Source: Opitutaceae bacterium
Lineage (GTDB): Bacteria > Verrucomicrobiota > Verrucomicrobiia > Opitutales > Opitutaceae
Assembly: GCA_016763045.1 (NCBI GenBank)
Contig: JAESUN010000080.1
Span: forward strand, 1 to 5,579
Length of the DNA stretch: 5,579 nt
Direction: 5' to 3'
The notes beneath the pieces were generated by a model, which ran no database searches, was not told where the DNA came from, and worked only from the letters and a program-made list of their open reading frames with translations. The position numbers and the translations under genes are program-made. Shown here piece by piece: positions 1 to 5,545 of this stretch; within the stretch, counting starts at the first letter, position 1; each line of letters begins with the position of its first letter.

Positions 1-571
1 TCATACCTGACCCAATAACTTTTGCAAAAACCGTATAGCCCCCATCCTGTGTATCCAGGCCCTGAGATTGCCCATTATCGGAGAGATTGATAAACCACTG
101 GCTTGTGGCGCTATCCGGAAAGCCCGATAATTTTGCCATCGCCAATGTTCCCCTTGTGTTTGAGAGACTAAACTCATTCACGATAGGAGGAGCGATAGGT
201 ATCGTGTTGAGATCCACATAATAACCTCCCCCTTGGACCACAAATCCTGCAATCAAACGGTGAATGATTGAATTGTCATAATCAGCCAAATCAACATAGG
301 AGAGGAAATTAGCGACATTGAGAGGCGCGTCATTAGTCAACATCTCAATATTAAAAGATCCCAGAGACGTCTCAAACTGAACGACCTGCCCCGTCACACC
401 GGCAACATCGAAATGCTGTGAAAGATCAATCGTCACTCGACTAGATGTCGCCTGAACACTGACATCTGAAATTGCAGTAGTTGTAACCGGTAATTCAGTT
501 CCCTGACCGAAAAGCGAAGAGGATACAAAGACTACGATTGAGGTGAGGAAAGTTGCTCGAGAAAAAAACAT
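1..571 (-). CDS. Exported cyclophilin-type peptidyl-prolyl cis-trans isomerase, 3' end missing
   Basis: Catalyses cis-trans isomerisation of proline peptide bonds to help proteins fold, here probably in the periplasm. I translated the complement from ATG at 571; an in-frame stop lies just upstream, and 190 codons are open to the window edge. Residues 1-23 form a signal peptide (a short basic start with R5, then a hydrophobic run through SIVVFVSSSLF). Residues 30-65 are a lead-in before the fold (AISDVSVQ, VTIDLSQHF). The cyclophilin domain starts near 65 (VVQFETSLGSFNIEML) and shows APLNVANFLSYV, IIHRLIAGFVVQGGGY with the expected catalytic Arg at 105 and Gln at 113, then GTLAMAK, SQWFINLSDN and GYTVFAKVIGSGM. 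That covers nearly all of a bacterial-type cyclophilin domain; what lies beyond residue 190 is outside the window. No clear Shine-Dalgarno is seen; the leader is AT-rich (TTTAATTAAATAAT). The family call is firm. The exact subgroup and any C-terminal extension are unknown. Confidence 0.93.
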   Translation of the reverse strand, partial: MFFSRATFLTSIVVFVSSSLFGQGTELPVTTTAISDVSVQATSSRVTIDLSQHFDVAGVTGQVVQFETSLGSFNIEMLTNDAPLNVANFLSYVDLADYDNSIIHRLIAGFVVQGGGYYVDLNTIPIAPPIVNEFSLSNTRGTLAMAKLSGFPDSATSQWFINLSDNGQSQGLDTQDGGYTVFAKVIGSGM

Positions 572-706
572 ATTATTTAATTAAACCTTATGTATTCAGA
601 AATGTTCCAGAAAATATTCCCTTAACTAATGGAAGCTCTCCTCATTAAATGCAAGACGCTAACTTACTATCAATCGTTTCACCAATCTCTCAAAAACAGA
701 AAAAAA

Positions 707-780
707 TGGAGGCGCGGGCCGGACTCGAACCGGCGGTAGAGGTTTTGCAGACCTCGGCCTTACCACTTGGCTACCGCGCC
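707..780 (-). tRNA. trnC: tRNA-Cys (anticodon GCA)
   Basis: Read on the complement from 780, the cloverleaf is complete. The acceptor GGCGCGG (780-774) pairs with CCGCGCC (717-711) over 7 bp. The D arm is GCC/GGC with a GG-containing loop. The anticodon stem GAGGT/ACCTC encloses loop CTGCAAA (750-744), with anticodon GCA at 748-746. The variable region is 4 nt. The T arm GCCGG/CCGGC has loop TTCGAGT. Discriminator U and an encoded CCA follow (710-707), giving 74 nt in all, the usual size for tRNA-Cys. Immediately downstream on the minus strand are T-runs (706-701 and 696-692) that could serve as a transcript end. The cyclophilin gene begins 135 bases further on the same strand. Confidence 0.98.
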
Positions 781-843
781 TTTTATCCTAGAAAAGGAGT
801 TCAAACAGAACGCTTTTACAAGAAGTCGAGTAAGCAAGGATAA

Positions 844-874
844 TTCTCACTCAGATTCAAGAGGTTTCTCACTC
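844..874. repeat. 9-bp direct repeat TTCTCACTC in the transporter leader
   Basis: TTCTCACTC occurs at 844-852 and again exactly at 866-874, a 22-base period (about two helical turns), so the copies face the same side of the DNA. It lies in the 261-base gene-free stretch between tRNA-Cys and the transporter operon. It could be a paired protein-binding site or simple pyrimidine-rich coincidence; the region is generally rich in CTCT words. Confidence 0.3.
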
Positions 875-926
875 TCATATCATTTTACTACTCTTCCTTG
901 GGAAAAGGAGAGATTCTATCTACTCT

Positions 927-949
927 AATGCCCCTCGAAAGGCATTTTT
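927..949 (+). terminator. Small hairpin with T-run in the transporter leader
   Basis: AATGCC (927-932) pairs with GGCATT (941-946) around an 8-base loop, and three more Ts follow (947-949), giving a run of five Ts with the end of the stem. This is the shape of a weak intrinsic terminator on the plus strand. No plus-strand gene lies upstream to terminate, so if real it would act as a leader attenuator for the transporter operon or block stray readthrough. The stem is short, so chance is possible. Confidence 0.3.
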
Positions 950-987
950 CGCGTTTATGGAGCCACTTTATTCGGTGCTTGCCCCCT

Positions 988-1011
988 TCCCTATCAATCG
1001 CTCAATAGGGA
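988..1011. promoter_or_regulatory. 7-bp inverted repeat just upstream of the transporter operon
   Basis: TCCCTAT (988-994) and ATAGGGA (1005-1011) are perfect inverted arms with a 10-base spacer, ending 30 bases before the ATG of the binding-protein gene. The position suits an operator or a leader RNA hairpin. No T-run follows, so it is not a terminator. I could not identify a convincing -35/-10 pair around it, and the start codon at 1042 has no Shine-Dalgarno. Confidence 0.35.
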
Positions 1012-1041
1012 CATCCGTATTTTACCCCTTCAAATCAACTG

Positions 1042-2427
1042 ATGCGTTTCTTTCGTTCCCTCTTTGAGAAAGTCCCACCTGGCCTAGCTGTTATCCTTTT
1101 TCTAGCGATTGTCTCTGGGCTTATCCTCAGTTTTAAAAAAATAACCCAGCTTGAGGACATGGAGATGTGGACCCCGGCCAGAAACCACCTCCCTGCCTAT
1201 GTGCCTTTCATCAAAGGCTGGAATAAGGAGCATCCGGATCAACAATTTTCGATTTCTCACATCAGTTCTCGAGCGTTGGAGAGGCGGCTACTTTCTGGAT
1301 TCTTCTCTGGAACACCTGTTGCTAATTTAACAGAAATTCACATCAGAACCGCCCACCACTCTTTTGCGGGTCCTCTGGACGCAATCGGTTTTGTCGATTT
1401 AACTGATCGATTGAAAAAGGAAGGCTTACTCGATGAAATCAACGGCCCTTCCTTTGGACCATGGACCAACCGTGGACGCATTTTCGTCCTCCCCCACGAT
1501 GTTCACCCTGTTTTATTGGCATACCGCTCCGATATTGTCGAAGAGGCCGGTATTGACGTGAGCCAAATCGAAACATGGGAGGACTATTTTCGTATGATGA
1601 AGCCTTTAATGGCAGATAAGGATGGAGATGGGTATCCCGACCGTTATCTACTCAATATCTGGGATACCACAGGGGCTTACATCATTTTGCTCATGCAACA
1701 AGCTGGAGGTCGACTCTTTGATGAAGAAGGCAAAGCAACGATGGCTTCGGACATAAACGTTAAAACGCTCGCAACCATCGTCACCTGGGTATCAGGTCCA
1801 AATCGCGTCGGGATGGAGATGATAAGCAACTCTGCCTCTGATTTTAGCCTAATGCTGGACGGAGTCATCACTGGTTTTTTTATGCCTGACTGGCTCATCG
1901 GCAATCTTAAACAGAAGCTTCCAACAATCGCTGGAAAGTTAAAAGTCATGCCCCTACCTGCCTGGGAACCAGGGGGACGACGAACAGCCGTCTCAGGAGG
2001 CAGTGGTCTCGGCTTCCCCAAAGCCGCACCGAACTTCGAAACTGCCTGGGAACTGGGCAAGAGCCTATACTTTTCGGAGGAGATCGCCATTCATCTTTTT
2101 GAAACGGCCTCCATTATCACTCCCATTAAACGCTTCTGGGACAACCCTATTTACGATCGTCCTGATCCTTTCTTCTCCGGGCAACCCATTGGTCGAATGC
2201 TAATCGACCAAGCTCCTTACGTCCCCACACGAACATCATCGCCCTACCTAGAGCTGGCGACCAAGCACCTCGTAAATGCCGCAGGAAATCTCAAACGATA
2301 TGCGAACAAAAACAACATATTCACCGTAGAGGAGCTTCTTCCTGAAGCAAAACCCCAATTGAAAATAGCACAGGAACATGTCGAAAACCAAATGGCTCGA
2401 AACATCTTTTTAGAAACCACCCCATGA
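1042..2427 (+). CDS. ABC transporter extracellular solute-binding protein, family 1 (sugar-type)
   Basis: Captures a substrate, most likely a carbohydrate, outside the inner membrane and delivers it to the two permeases encoded next. The protein is 461 aa, typical for family 1 binding proteins (MalE/UgpB-like). Residues 1-10 are basic (MRFFRSLFEK) and 11-31 form one hydrophobic helix. There is no lipobox cysteine and no clear cleavage site, so it may stay tethered by an uncleaved N-terminal anchor. Family features follow: IHIRTAHHSFAGPLDAIGFV (99-118), PHDVHPVLLAYRSDIVEEAG (151-170), a DKDGDGYPD loop (192-200) of the calcium-loop type often seen in this family, the QQAGGRLFDEEG segment (219-230), and SGGSGLGFPKAAPNFETAWE (318-337) near the C-lobe. 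ATG 1042 is the first start after an in-frame TAG at 1006; there is no Shine-Dalgarno. The gene overlaps the next by ATGA. The family call is firm; the ligand cannot be told. Confidence 0.9.
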   Translation: MRFFRSLFEKVPPGLAVILFLAIVSGLILSFKKITQLEDMEMWTPARNHLPAYVPFIKGWNKEHPDQQFSISHISSRALERRLLSGFFSGTPVANLTEIHIRTAHHSFAGPLDAIGFVDLTDRLKKEGLLDEINGPSFGPWTNRGRIFVLPHDVHPVLLAYRSDIVEEAGIDVSQIETWEDYFRMMKPLMADKDGDGYPDRYLLNIWDTTGAYIILLMQQAGGRLFDEEGKATMASDINVKTLATIVTWVSGPNRVGMEMISNSASDFSLMLDGVITGFFMPDWLIGNLKQKLPTIAGKLKVMPLPAWEPGGRRTAVSGGSGLGFPKAAPNFETAWELGKSLYFSEEIAIHLFETASIITPIKRFWDNPIYDRPDPFFSGQPIGRMLIDQAPYVPTRTSSPYLELATKHLVNAAGNLKRYANKNNIFTVEELLPEAKPQLKIAQEHVENQMARNIFLETTP

Positions 2428-3308
2428 AGCGCTTTCGCACGACTCCTCTCTGGGCTCCCTGGTTTTTCATGGGACCTTTCCTCTTTGTCTTTTTAACCTT
2501 CACCACTTATCCCCTTTTTCAGTCCATGTTTCTGGCCGCTCACCAAACATTCGGGCCCGAACACAGTGCTTTTATTGGATGGGATAATTTCCGTTTTCTG
2601 CTATCGGACCCTCGCTTTTGGAAGGCTTTCAAAAACACCCTTTACTTCGTTTCCGGCTCCATCTGCATCCAACTTCCGCTGGCTCTCGCGCTAGCCATGC
2701 TACTGAACCGACCCAACCTCAAAGGGCGAGCGCTTTTCAGACTTATCTTCTTTGCGCCATCACTTATCGGCATGGTCTTTGTTGCTATGATTTTCCGACT
2801 GATGTTTGAAAAAAGAACCGGGCTCATAAATGTTCTCTTACACTCTGTTTTCCCTTCTTTTAACCTGGAATTTCCATGGCTGGACACCTATCTCATGCCA
2901 GCTCTTATCCTTGCGTCTCTCTGGATGCATGCGGGTTTCTATATGGTCTTCTTCTTGGCCGCTCTGCAAAACGTATCCCAAGAGCAAATCGAAGCTGCTT
3001 CCATTGATGGAGCAGGACCCTGGCAACGGTTTCGCCATATCATCCTTCCCGCCATAGCACCTGTTGCCAGCTTCATCTGCCTCCTCTCTATCATCGGAAG
3101 CTTTCAACTCTTTGAACTTCCTTACATCCTGCTCAATAACACGGGAGGACCACAAGACCGAGCATTGACCATCGTCATGTATCTTTATGAGACCGGATTT
3201 GAAATAGGAGATTTAGGCTACGCCAGTGCCATCGGATGGGTCTTAGCCCTGCTCCTCGTCGGACTCGCGACCATTCAACGAACTCTCAGCAAAAAAGAGG
3301 AACAATGA
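2424..3308 (+). CDS. Sugar-type ABC transporter permease, MalF/UgpA-like
   Basis: First of two inner-membrane subunits forming the translocation channel of the importer. It is 294 aa with six predicted membrane helices at roughly 12-34, 72-96, 103-127, 156-181, 212-236 and 264-286. The cytoplasmic EAA loop that docks on the ATPase is clear at about 190-209 (EAASIDGAGPWQRFRHIILP), matching the EAA...G...I.LP pattern. The start WAPWFFMGPFLFVFLTFTTYP and the IGWDNFRFLLSD segment (51-62) are characteristic of the MalF/UgpA branch; the large extra periplasmic domain of E. coli MalF is absent. The ATG overlaps the previous stop by ATGA and has no Shine-Dalgarno of its own, so translation is probably coupled to the binding protein. 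It pairs with the permease at 3305-4189. Confidence 0.93.
   Translation: MKRFRTTPLWAPWFFMGPFLFVFLTFTTYPLFQSMFLAAHQTFGPEHSAFIGWDNFRFLLSDPRFWKAFKNTLYFVSGSICIQLPLALALAMLLNRPNLKGRALFRLIFFAPSLIGMVFVAMIFRLMFEKRTGLINVLLHSVFPSFNLEFPWLDTYLMPALILASLWMHAGFYMVFFLAALQNVSQEQIEAASIDGAGPWQRFRHIILPAIAPVASFICLLSIIGSFQLFELPYILLNNTGGPQDRALTIVMYLYETGFEIGDLGYASAIGWVLALLLVGLATIQRTLSKKEEQ
3296..3300 (+). promoter_or_regulatory. Ribosome binding site for the second permease
   Basis: AGAGG lies four bases before ATG 3305, inside the end of the preceding gene. It supports this start over the longer in-frame option at 3236. Confidence 0.55.
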
Positions 3309-4189
3309 ACTCGAATAAGCAGCTTCAGATGAATCAACGGACAGTCGCTCAGATTTGGCTGACAGTCATTTACTTTTTCCTTATCCTTTTTTCCGTCATC
3401 ACCCTCATTCCTTTTGTATGGATGTTTTCGGCTGCCTTAAAGGATAACGTCGATTTCTTTTCCTCTCTTTTTCTACCCACAGGAGACGGTTTTTTAGGAA
3501 TTGCCTGGGACAGGCTAACCCTTAAACACTTTCACAAGCTCTTTACTGAGAAAGGAATTGGCCAAGCCGTTCTCAACTCTGTTTTTCTGGCATCGAGCAC
3601 CAGTGTCCTCGCCACCATCTGCTCCGCCATGGGAGGATACGCACTGAGTAAATACAAGTTTACTGGAAGGGCCTTTATCACCACCATGGTTCTTTCCGCC
3701 TTGATCATTCCCGGCCCTTTGCTTCTAGCCCCTGGATATCAACTCCTCTACAACCTGGGCTTACTCAATAGCTACGCCGGATTGATTTTGCCACATTTGG
3801 CACCCGCATTTGGGGTATTCCTCTTCCGACAAACCATGCTCAATTCTGTGCCCAACGAATCACTCGAATCAGCCCGCATGGATGGAGCTGGAGAAATTCG
3901 TATTTTTTTCACCATGGTCATCCCTATCATTCGACCCATGATCGGTGCTTACCTCATCATCACTTTCTTAGCGTCCTGGAATAACTTCATCGCCCCGCAA
4001 ATCGTCCTACAATCACCCGAAAAATTTCCTTTAGCTGTCGCTATTAACAATCTTAAAGGAGTCTACGCTGAAGACTACGGAATGCTGATGGCTGGAACTG
4101 TTGTTTCAGTGGCTCCCATGCTCATCCTCTTCCTCCTGATGCAAAAGGAATTTATTGCCGGACTCACCTCCGGAGCAGTCAAAGGTTAA
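3305..4189 (+). CDS. Sugar-type ABC transporter permease, MalG/UgpE-like
   Basis: Second channel subunit of the importer, 294 aa. Six membrane helices are predicted near 17-41, 89-113, 124-148, 155-175, 207-228 and 259-281. The EAA loop is at about 187-207 (LESARMDGAGEIRIFFTMVI, then P). The C-terminus QKEFIAGLTSGAVKG is the standard ending of MalG-type permeases. I chose ATG 3305 rather than the in-frame ATG 3236: the upstream 23 codons lie inside the preceding permease gene and read as non-family sequence. ATG 3305 forms an ATGA overlap and has an AGAGG Shine-Dalgarno (3296-3300) four bases before it. No ATP-binding subunit follows, so the energising ATPase must be encoded elsewhere. The substrate is unknown. 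Confidence 0.93.
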   Translation: MNSNKQLQMNQRTVAQIWLTVIYFFLILFSVITLIPFVWMFSAALKDNVDFFSSLFLPTGDGFLGIAWDRLTLKHFHKLFTEKGIGQAVLNSVFLASSTSVLATICSAMGGYALSKYKFTGRAFITTMVLSALIIPGPLLLAPGYQLLYNLGLLNSYAGLILPHLAPAFGVFLFRQTMLNSVPNESLESARMDGAGEIRIFFTMVIPIIRPMIGAYLIITFLASWNNFIAPQIVLQSPEKFPLAVAINNLKGVYAEDYGMLMAGTVVSVAPMLILFLLMQKEFIAGLTSGAVKG

Positions 4190-4200
4190 AAATGAAATCT

Positions 4201-4217
4201 TGTCTTGAGAGACATTT
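4201..4217 (+). terminator. Weak hairpin between the permease operon and parA
   Basis: TGTCT (4201-4205) pairs with AGACA (4210-4214) around a TGAG loop and is followed by TTT (4215-4217). This is a short stem with a minimal T-run in the 45-base gap after the permease stop. It may attenuate readthrough into parA; it is too weak to call a full terminator, so co-transcription of parA with the transporter remains possible. Confidence 0.3.
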
Positions 4218-4234
4218 CCTGAAGTAAATCGAAT

Positions 4235-4792
4235 ATGTCAGCTACCGTCTTTACTATCGCCAATCAAAAAGGAGGCGTCGGAAAAACAACCACTGCCATC
4301 AATCTCTCTGCAATCCTGGCTGAACAAAAAATCAAGACCCTACTCATCGACTTAGACCCTCAAGCCAACGCAACCAGTGGCCTGGGAATCGAAAAGGAAG
4401 AAGGAGGCAGCCTCTATGGACCTCTCATGGGAGAGGGCCAAGCGATGGATAAGATCAAGAAAACGGCCTTCAAAAATTTATCCATTATACCCTCCGAAGT
4501 GGATTTGGCTGCCGCCGAAATCGAACTGGCTCAAAAGCCGGACTATTTGCTCCAACTCCGAACGGTTCTTCAACCCGTTATTGAATCGGATAAATATCGT
4601 GCAATCATTATCGATTGCCCCCCGGCTCTCGGACTCCTGTCCATGAACAGCCTCGTAACTGCTGATTATTTACTGATAGCCCTACAGTGTGAGTACCTAG
4701 CCCTTGAGGGCTTGGGTGAAATATTGAGAGTCGTAGATCGATTACATGAGGCCCAGCTAACGAACAACTCGAAATCGGAGGTATTATCATGA
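4235..4792 (+). CDS. parA: ParA/Soj chromosome-partitioning ATPase, N-terminal part
   Basis: ParA ATPases bind ATP, dimerise on DNA and move ParB-parS complexes during chromosome segregation. This 185-aa reading frame has the deviant Walker A KGGVGKTT (residues 12-19, with signature lysines 12 and 17), Walker A' LLIDLDPQANAT (36-47), Walker B-type AIIIDCPP (123-130), and the QCEYLALEGL segment (151-160) before the final third. After about residue 178 the sequence (SKSEVLS, then stop) no longer resembles the family, while the other frame does. All ATP-binding motifs are present, but the conserved C-terminal block is not, so this product alone is unlikely to be a normal ParA. The ATG at 4235 is placed correctly for the family's short N-terminus; only a weak GAAG lies upstream. 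Confidence 0.85.
   Translation: MSATVFTIANQKGGVGKTTTAINLSAILAEQKIKTLLIDLDPQANATSGLGIEKEEGGSLYGPLMGEGQAMDKIKKTAFKNLSIIPSEVDLAAAEIELAQKPDYLLQLRTVLQPVIESDKYRAIIIDCPPALGLLSMNSLVTADYLLIALQCEYLALEGLGEILRVVDRLHEAQLTNNSKSEVLS
4777..4782 (+). promoter_or_regulatory. Strong Shine-Dalgarno before the second parA fragment
   Basis: GGAGGT sits six bases before ATG 4789, a near-ideal match and spacing, in a window where most starts have none. The same bases encode Gly-Gly of the conserved LEIGGII stretch in the restored frame, so the match may be incidental to the protein sequence. Confidence 0.5.
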
Positions 4793-5019
4793 CGATGTTT
4801 GATACGCGCACGAAACTCTCTCGCCAAGTCGTCGAAGAGGTACGAACACATCTCCCAGACAAAATATTTGATACCGTAATTCCCCGCACAGTGCGCCTAA
4901 GTGAAGCCCCGAGCTTTGGGCAGACCATCTTTCAGTATGACAAACTAAACCCAGGCGCAACAGCCTATCGAAACCTCTCCAAAGAGCTGATTACGCGTTT
5001 TAATCTAAAGGATAACTAA
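4789..5019 (+). CDS. parA: ParA/Soj chromosome-partitioning ATPase, C-terminal part
   Basis: A 76-aa reading frame that continues the ParA fold. MTMFDTRTKLSRQVVEEV (1-18) corresponds to the usual LLTMFD.RT.LS.QVVEEV block. VIPRTVRLSEAPSFGQTI (30-47) is the Soj signature, and GATAYRNLSKELI (56-68) is the terminal helix. It lacks every nucleotide-binding motif and cannot act alone as an ATPase. Its ATG overlaps the stop of the first fragment (ATGA at 4789-4792) with a good ribosome binding site, so it could be translated by coupling and might assemble with the N-terminal piece. Family identity is firm; whether it is really made as a separate peptide is uncertain, because the frame stays homologous upstream of the ATG to about 4768. 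Confidence 0.75.
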   Translation: MTMFDTRTKLSRQVVEEVRTHLPDKIFDTVIPRTVRLSEAPSFGQTIFQYDKLNPGATAYRNLSKELITRFNLKDN

Positions 5020-5030
5020 GGTTTAAACCT
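5019..5030. repeat. 12-bp perfect palindrome between parA and ferritin
   Basis: AGGTTTAAACCT is a perfect palindrome starting on the last base of the parA stop codon. A wider inverted pair, TAAAGGA (5006-5012) and TCCTTTA (5030-5036), surrounds it. The adjoining A-rich run (5036-5047) gives Ts upstream of the hairpin on the minus strand and As downstream on the plus strand, so neither direction has the hairpin-then-U-run order of a classic intrinsic terminator. It may still mark the end of the two convergent transcripts. Confidence 0.4.
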
Positions 5031-5053
5031 CCTTTAAAAATAAAAAAATCTAT

Positions 5054-5545
5054 TTATTGTCGGGTGCCTGCGGTCGCATCCAATCGGAGAAGTGCATGAG
5101 GACTGTCTCCCACCAAATCCAAACGCTCGATCATATCCAGTGCAGATTTTTCTTCTTCAACTTGCTCTTGCAAAAACCAACTTAAAAAATGACGCGTTTC
5201 ATAATCCGACCCTTTCTCTGCCTGAGCATATATTTTGTGGATTAATTTGGTTATTTTCTGTTCCTGGGCCAAGGCATACTTAAACGCCTCTACTACAGAT
5301 TTATATTTCGTTTTGGGCTTGGCCAAAGCATTCAAGACAACTGCTCCACCTCTATCATTCAGATACTTGAAAAACTTCATCGCGTGCTCTTGTTCTTCTG
5401 CACTCTGTTTCTTCATCCATGATGCAAACCCTGAATAGGGAGTCGTTTCAAACCAGGCCGCTAATGCAAGATATTCGTAATGAGATTGAAGCTCGTGATT
5501 AATCTGCTCGTTAATCATTTTTCCTAAAGTACTACTTATTTTCAT
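5054..5545 (-). CDS. ftnA: Bacterial non-heme ferritin (FtnA-like)
   Basis: Iron-storage protein that oxidises Fe(II) and stores it as mineral in a 24-subunit cytoplasmic shell. The 163-aa length matches E. coli FtnA (165 aa). By alignment from memory with FtnA, the ferroxidase residues are all present: Glu18 (NHEL), Glu51 and His54 (AEEQEH), Glu95 (LAQEQK), Gln128 and Glu131 (QEQVEEE), plus Tyr25 and Trp123. The four-helix layout and the loop DRGGAVVLNALAKPKTKY (64-81) between helices B and C fit. There is no heme-ligand methionine context suggesting a bacterioferritin. The start at 5545 gives the standard N-terminus MKISSTLGKMINEQ; only a weak AGAG precedes it. No Fur box could be judged because only 34 bases of upstream sequence are in the window. 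It is convergent with parA. Confidence 0.95.
   Translation of the reverse strand: MKISSTLGKMINEQINHELQSHYEYLALAAWFETTPYSGFASWMKKQSAEEQEHAMKFFKYLNDRGGAVVLNALAKPKTKYKSVVEAFKYALAQEQKITKLIHKIYAQAEKGSDYETRHFLSWFLQEQVEEEKSALDMIERLDLVGDSPHALLRLDATAGTRQ

Larger units (their letters stand above)
4235..5019 (+). pseudogene. parA: parA/soj gene as a whole, interrupted by a frameshift
   Basis: The two ORFs at 4235-4792 and 4789-5019 together cover a complete chromosomal ParA/Soj ATPase; restoring one base would give about 261 aa, the usual family length. The first frame carries the nucleotide-binding motifs. The second carries the C-terminal part, including LEIGGII encoded upstream of its own ATG, which is family sequence. 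The switch of homology lies around 4760-4768 and fits the loss of a single base. Whether this is a true mutation, a base-calling error or a tolerated split cannot be decided here. No parB follows: the next gene is a ferritin on the other strand. Confidence 0.75.

Noticed and set aside
649..843. 64-aa plus-strand ORF containing GLEPAVEVLQTSALPLGY
   Set aside because: It is the antisense reading of the tRNA-Cys gene, a well-known source of false hypothetical proteins.
924..929. TCTAAT as a possible -10 box
   Set aside because: It lacks the key A at position 2 and no -35 match sits at 16-18 bases; promoter rules for this organism are unknown.
781..1041. Possible riboswitch or small RNA in the leader
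   Set aside because: Only short hairpins are seen; no recognisable riboswitch core or long conserved pairing.
1677..2090. 137-aa minus-strand ORF
   Set aside because: It lies wholly inside the binding-protein gene in antisense, has low-complexity Pro/Ser/Arg composition and no recognisable domain.
2838..3155. 105-aa minus-strand ORF
   Set aside because: Antisense to the conserved membrane and EAA-loop region of the first permease; no family features.
3236..3304. Upstream in-frame extension of the second permease
   Set aside because: The 23 residues overlap the previous gene and are polar and non-family; ATG 3305 has a Shine-Dalgarno and an ATGA overlap.
4192..4227. 11-codon ORF MKSCLERHFLK between permease and parA
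   Set aside because: Too short, overlaps the small hairpin, no ribosome binding site and no recognisable leader-peptide codon bias.
4608..4928. 106-aa minus-strand ORF across the parA junction
   Set aside because: Antisense shadow of parA; both parA frames carry clear family motifs over the same bases.
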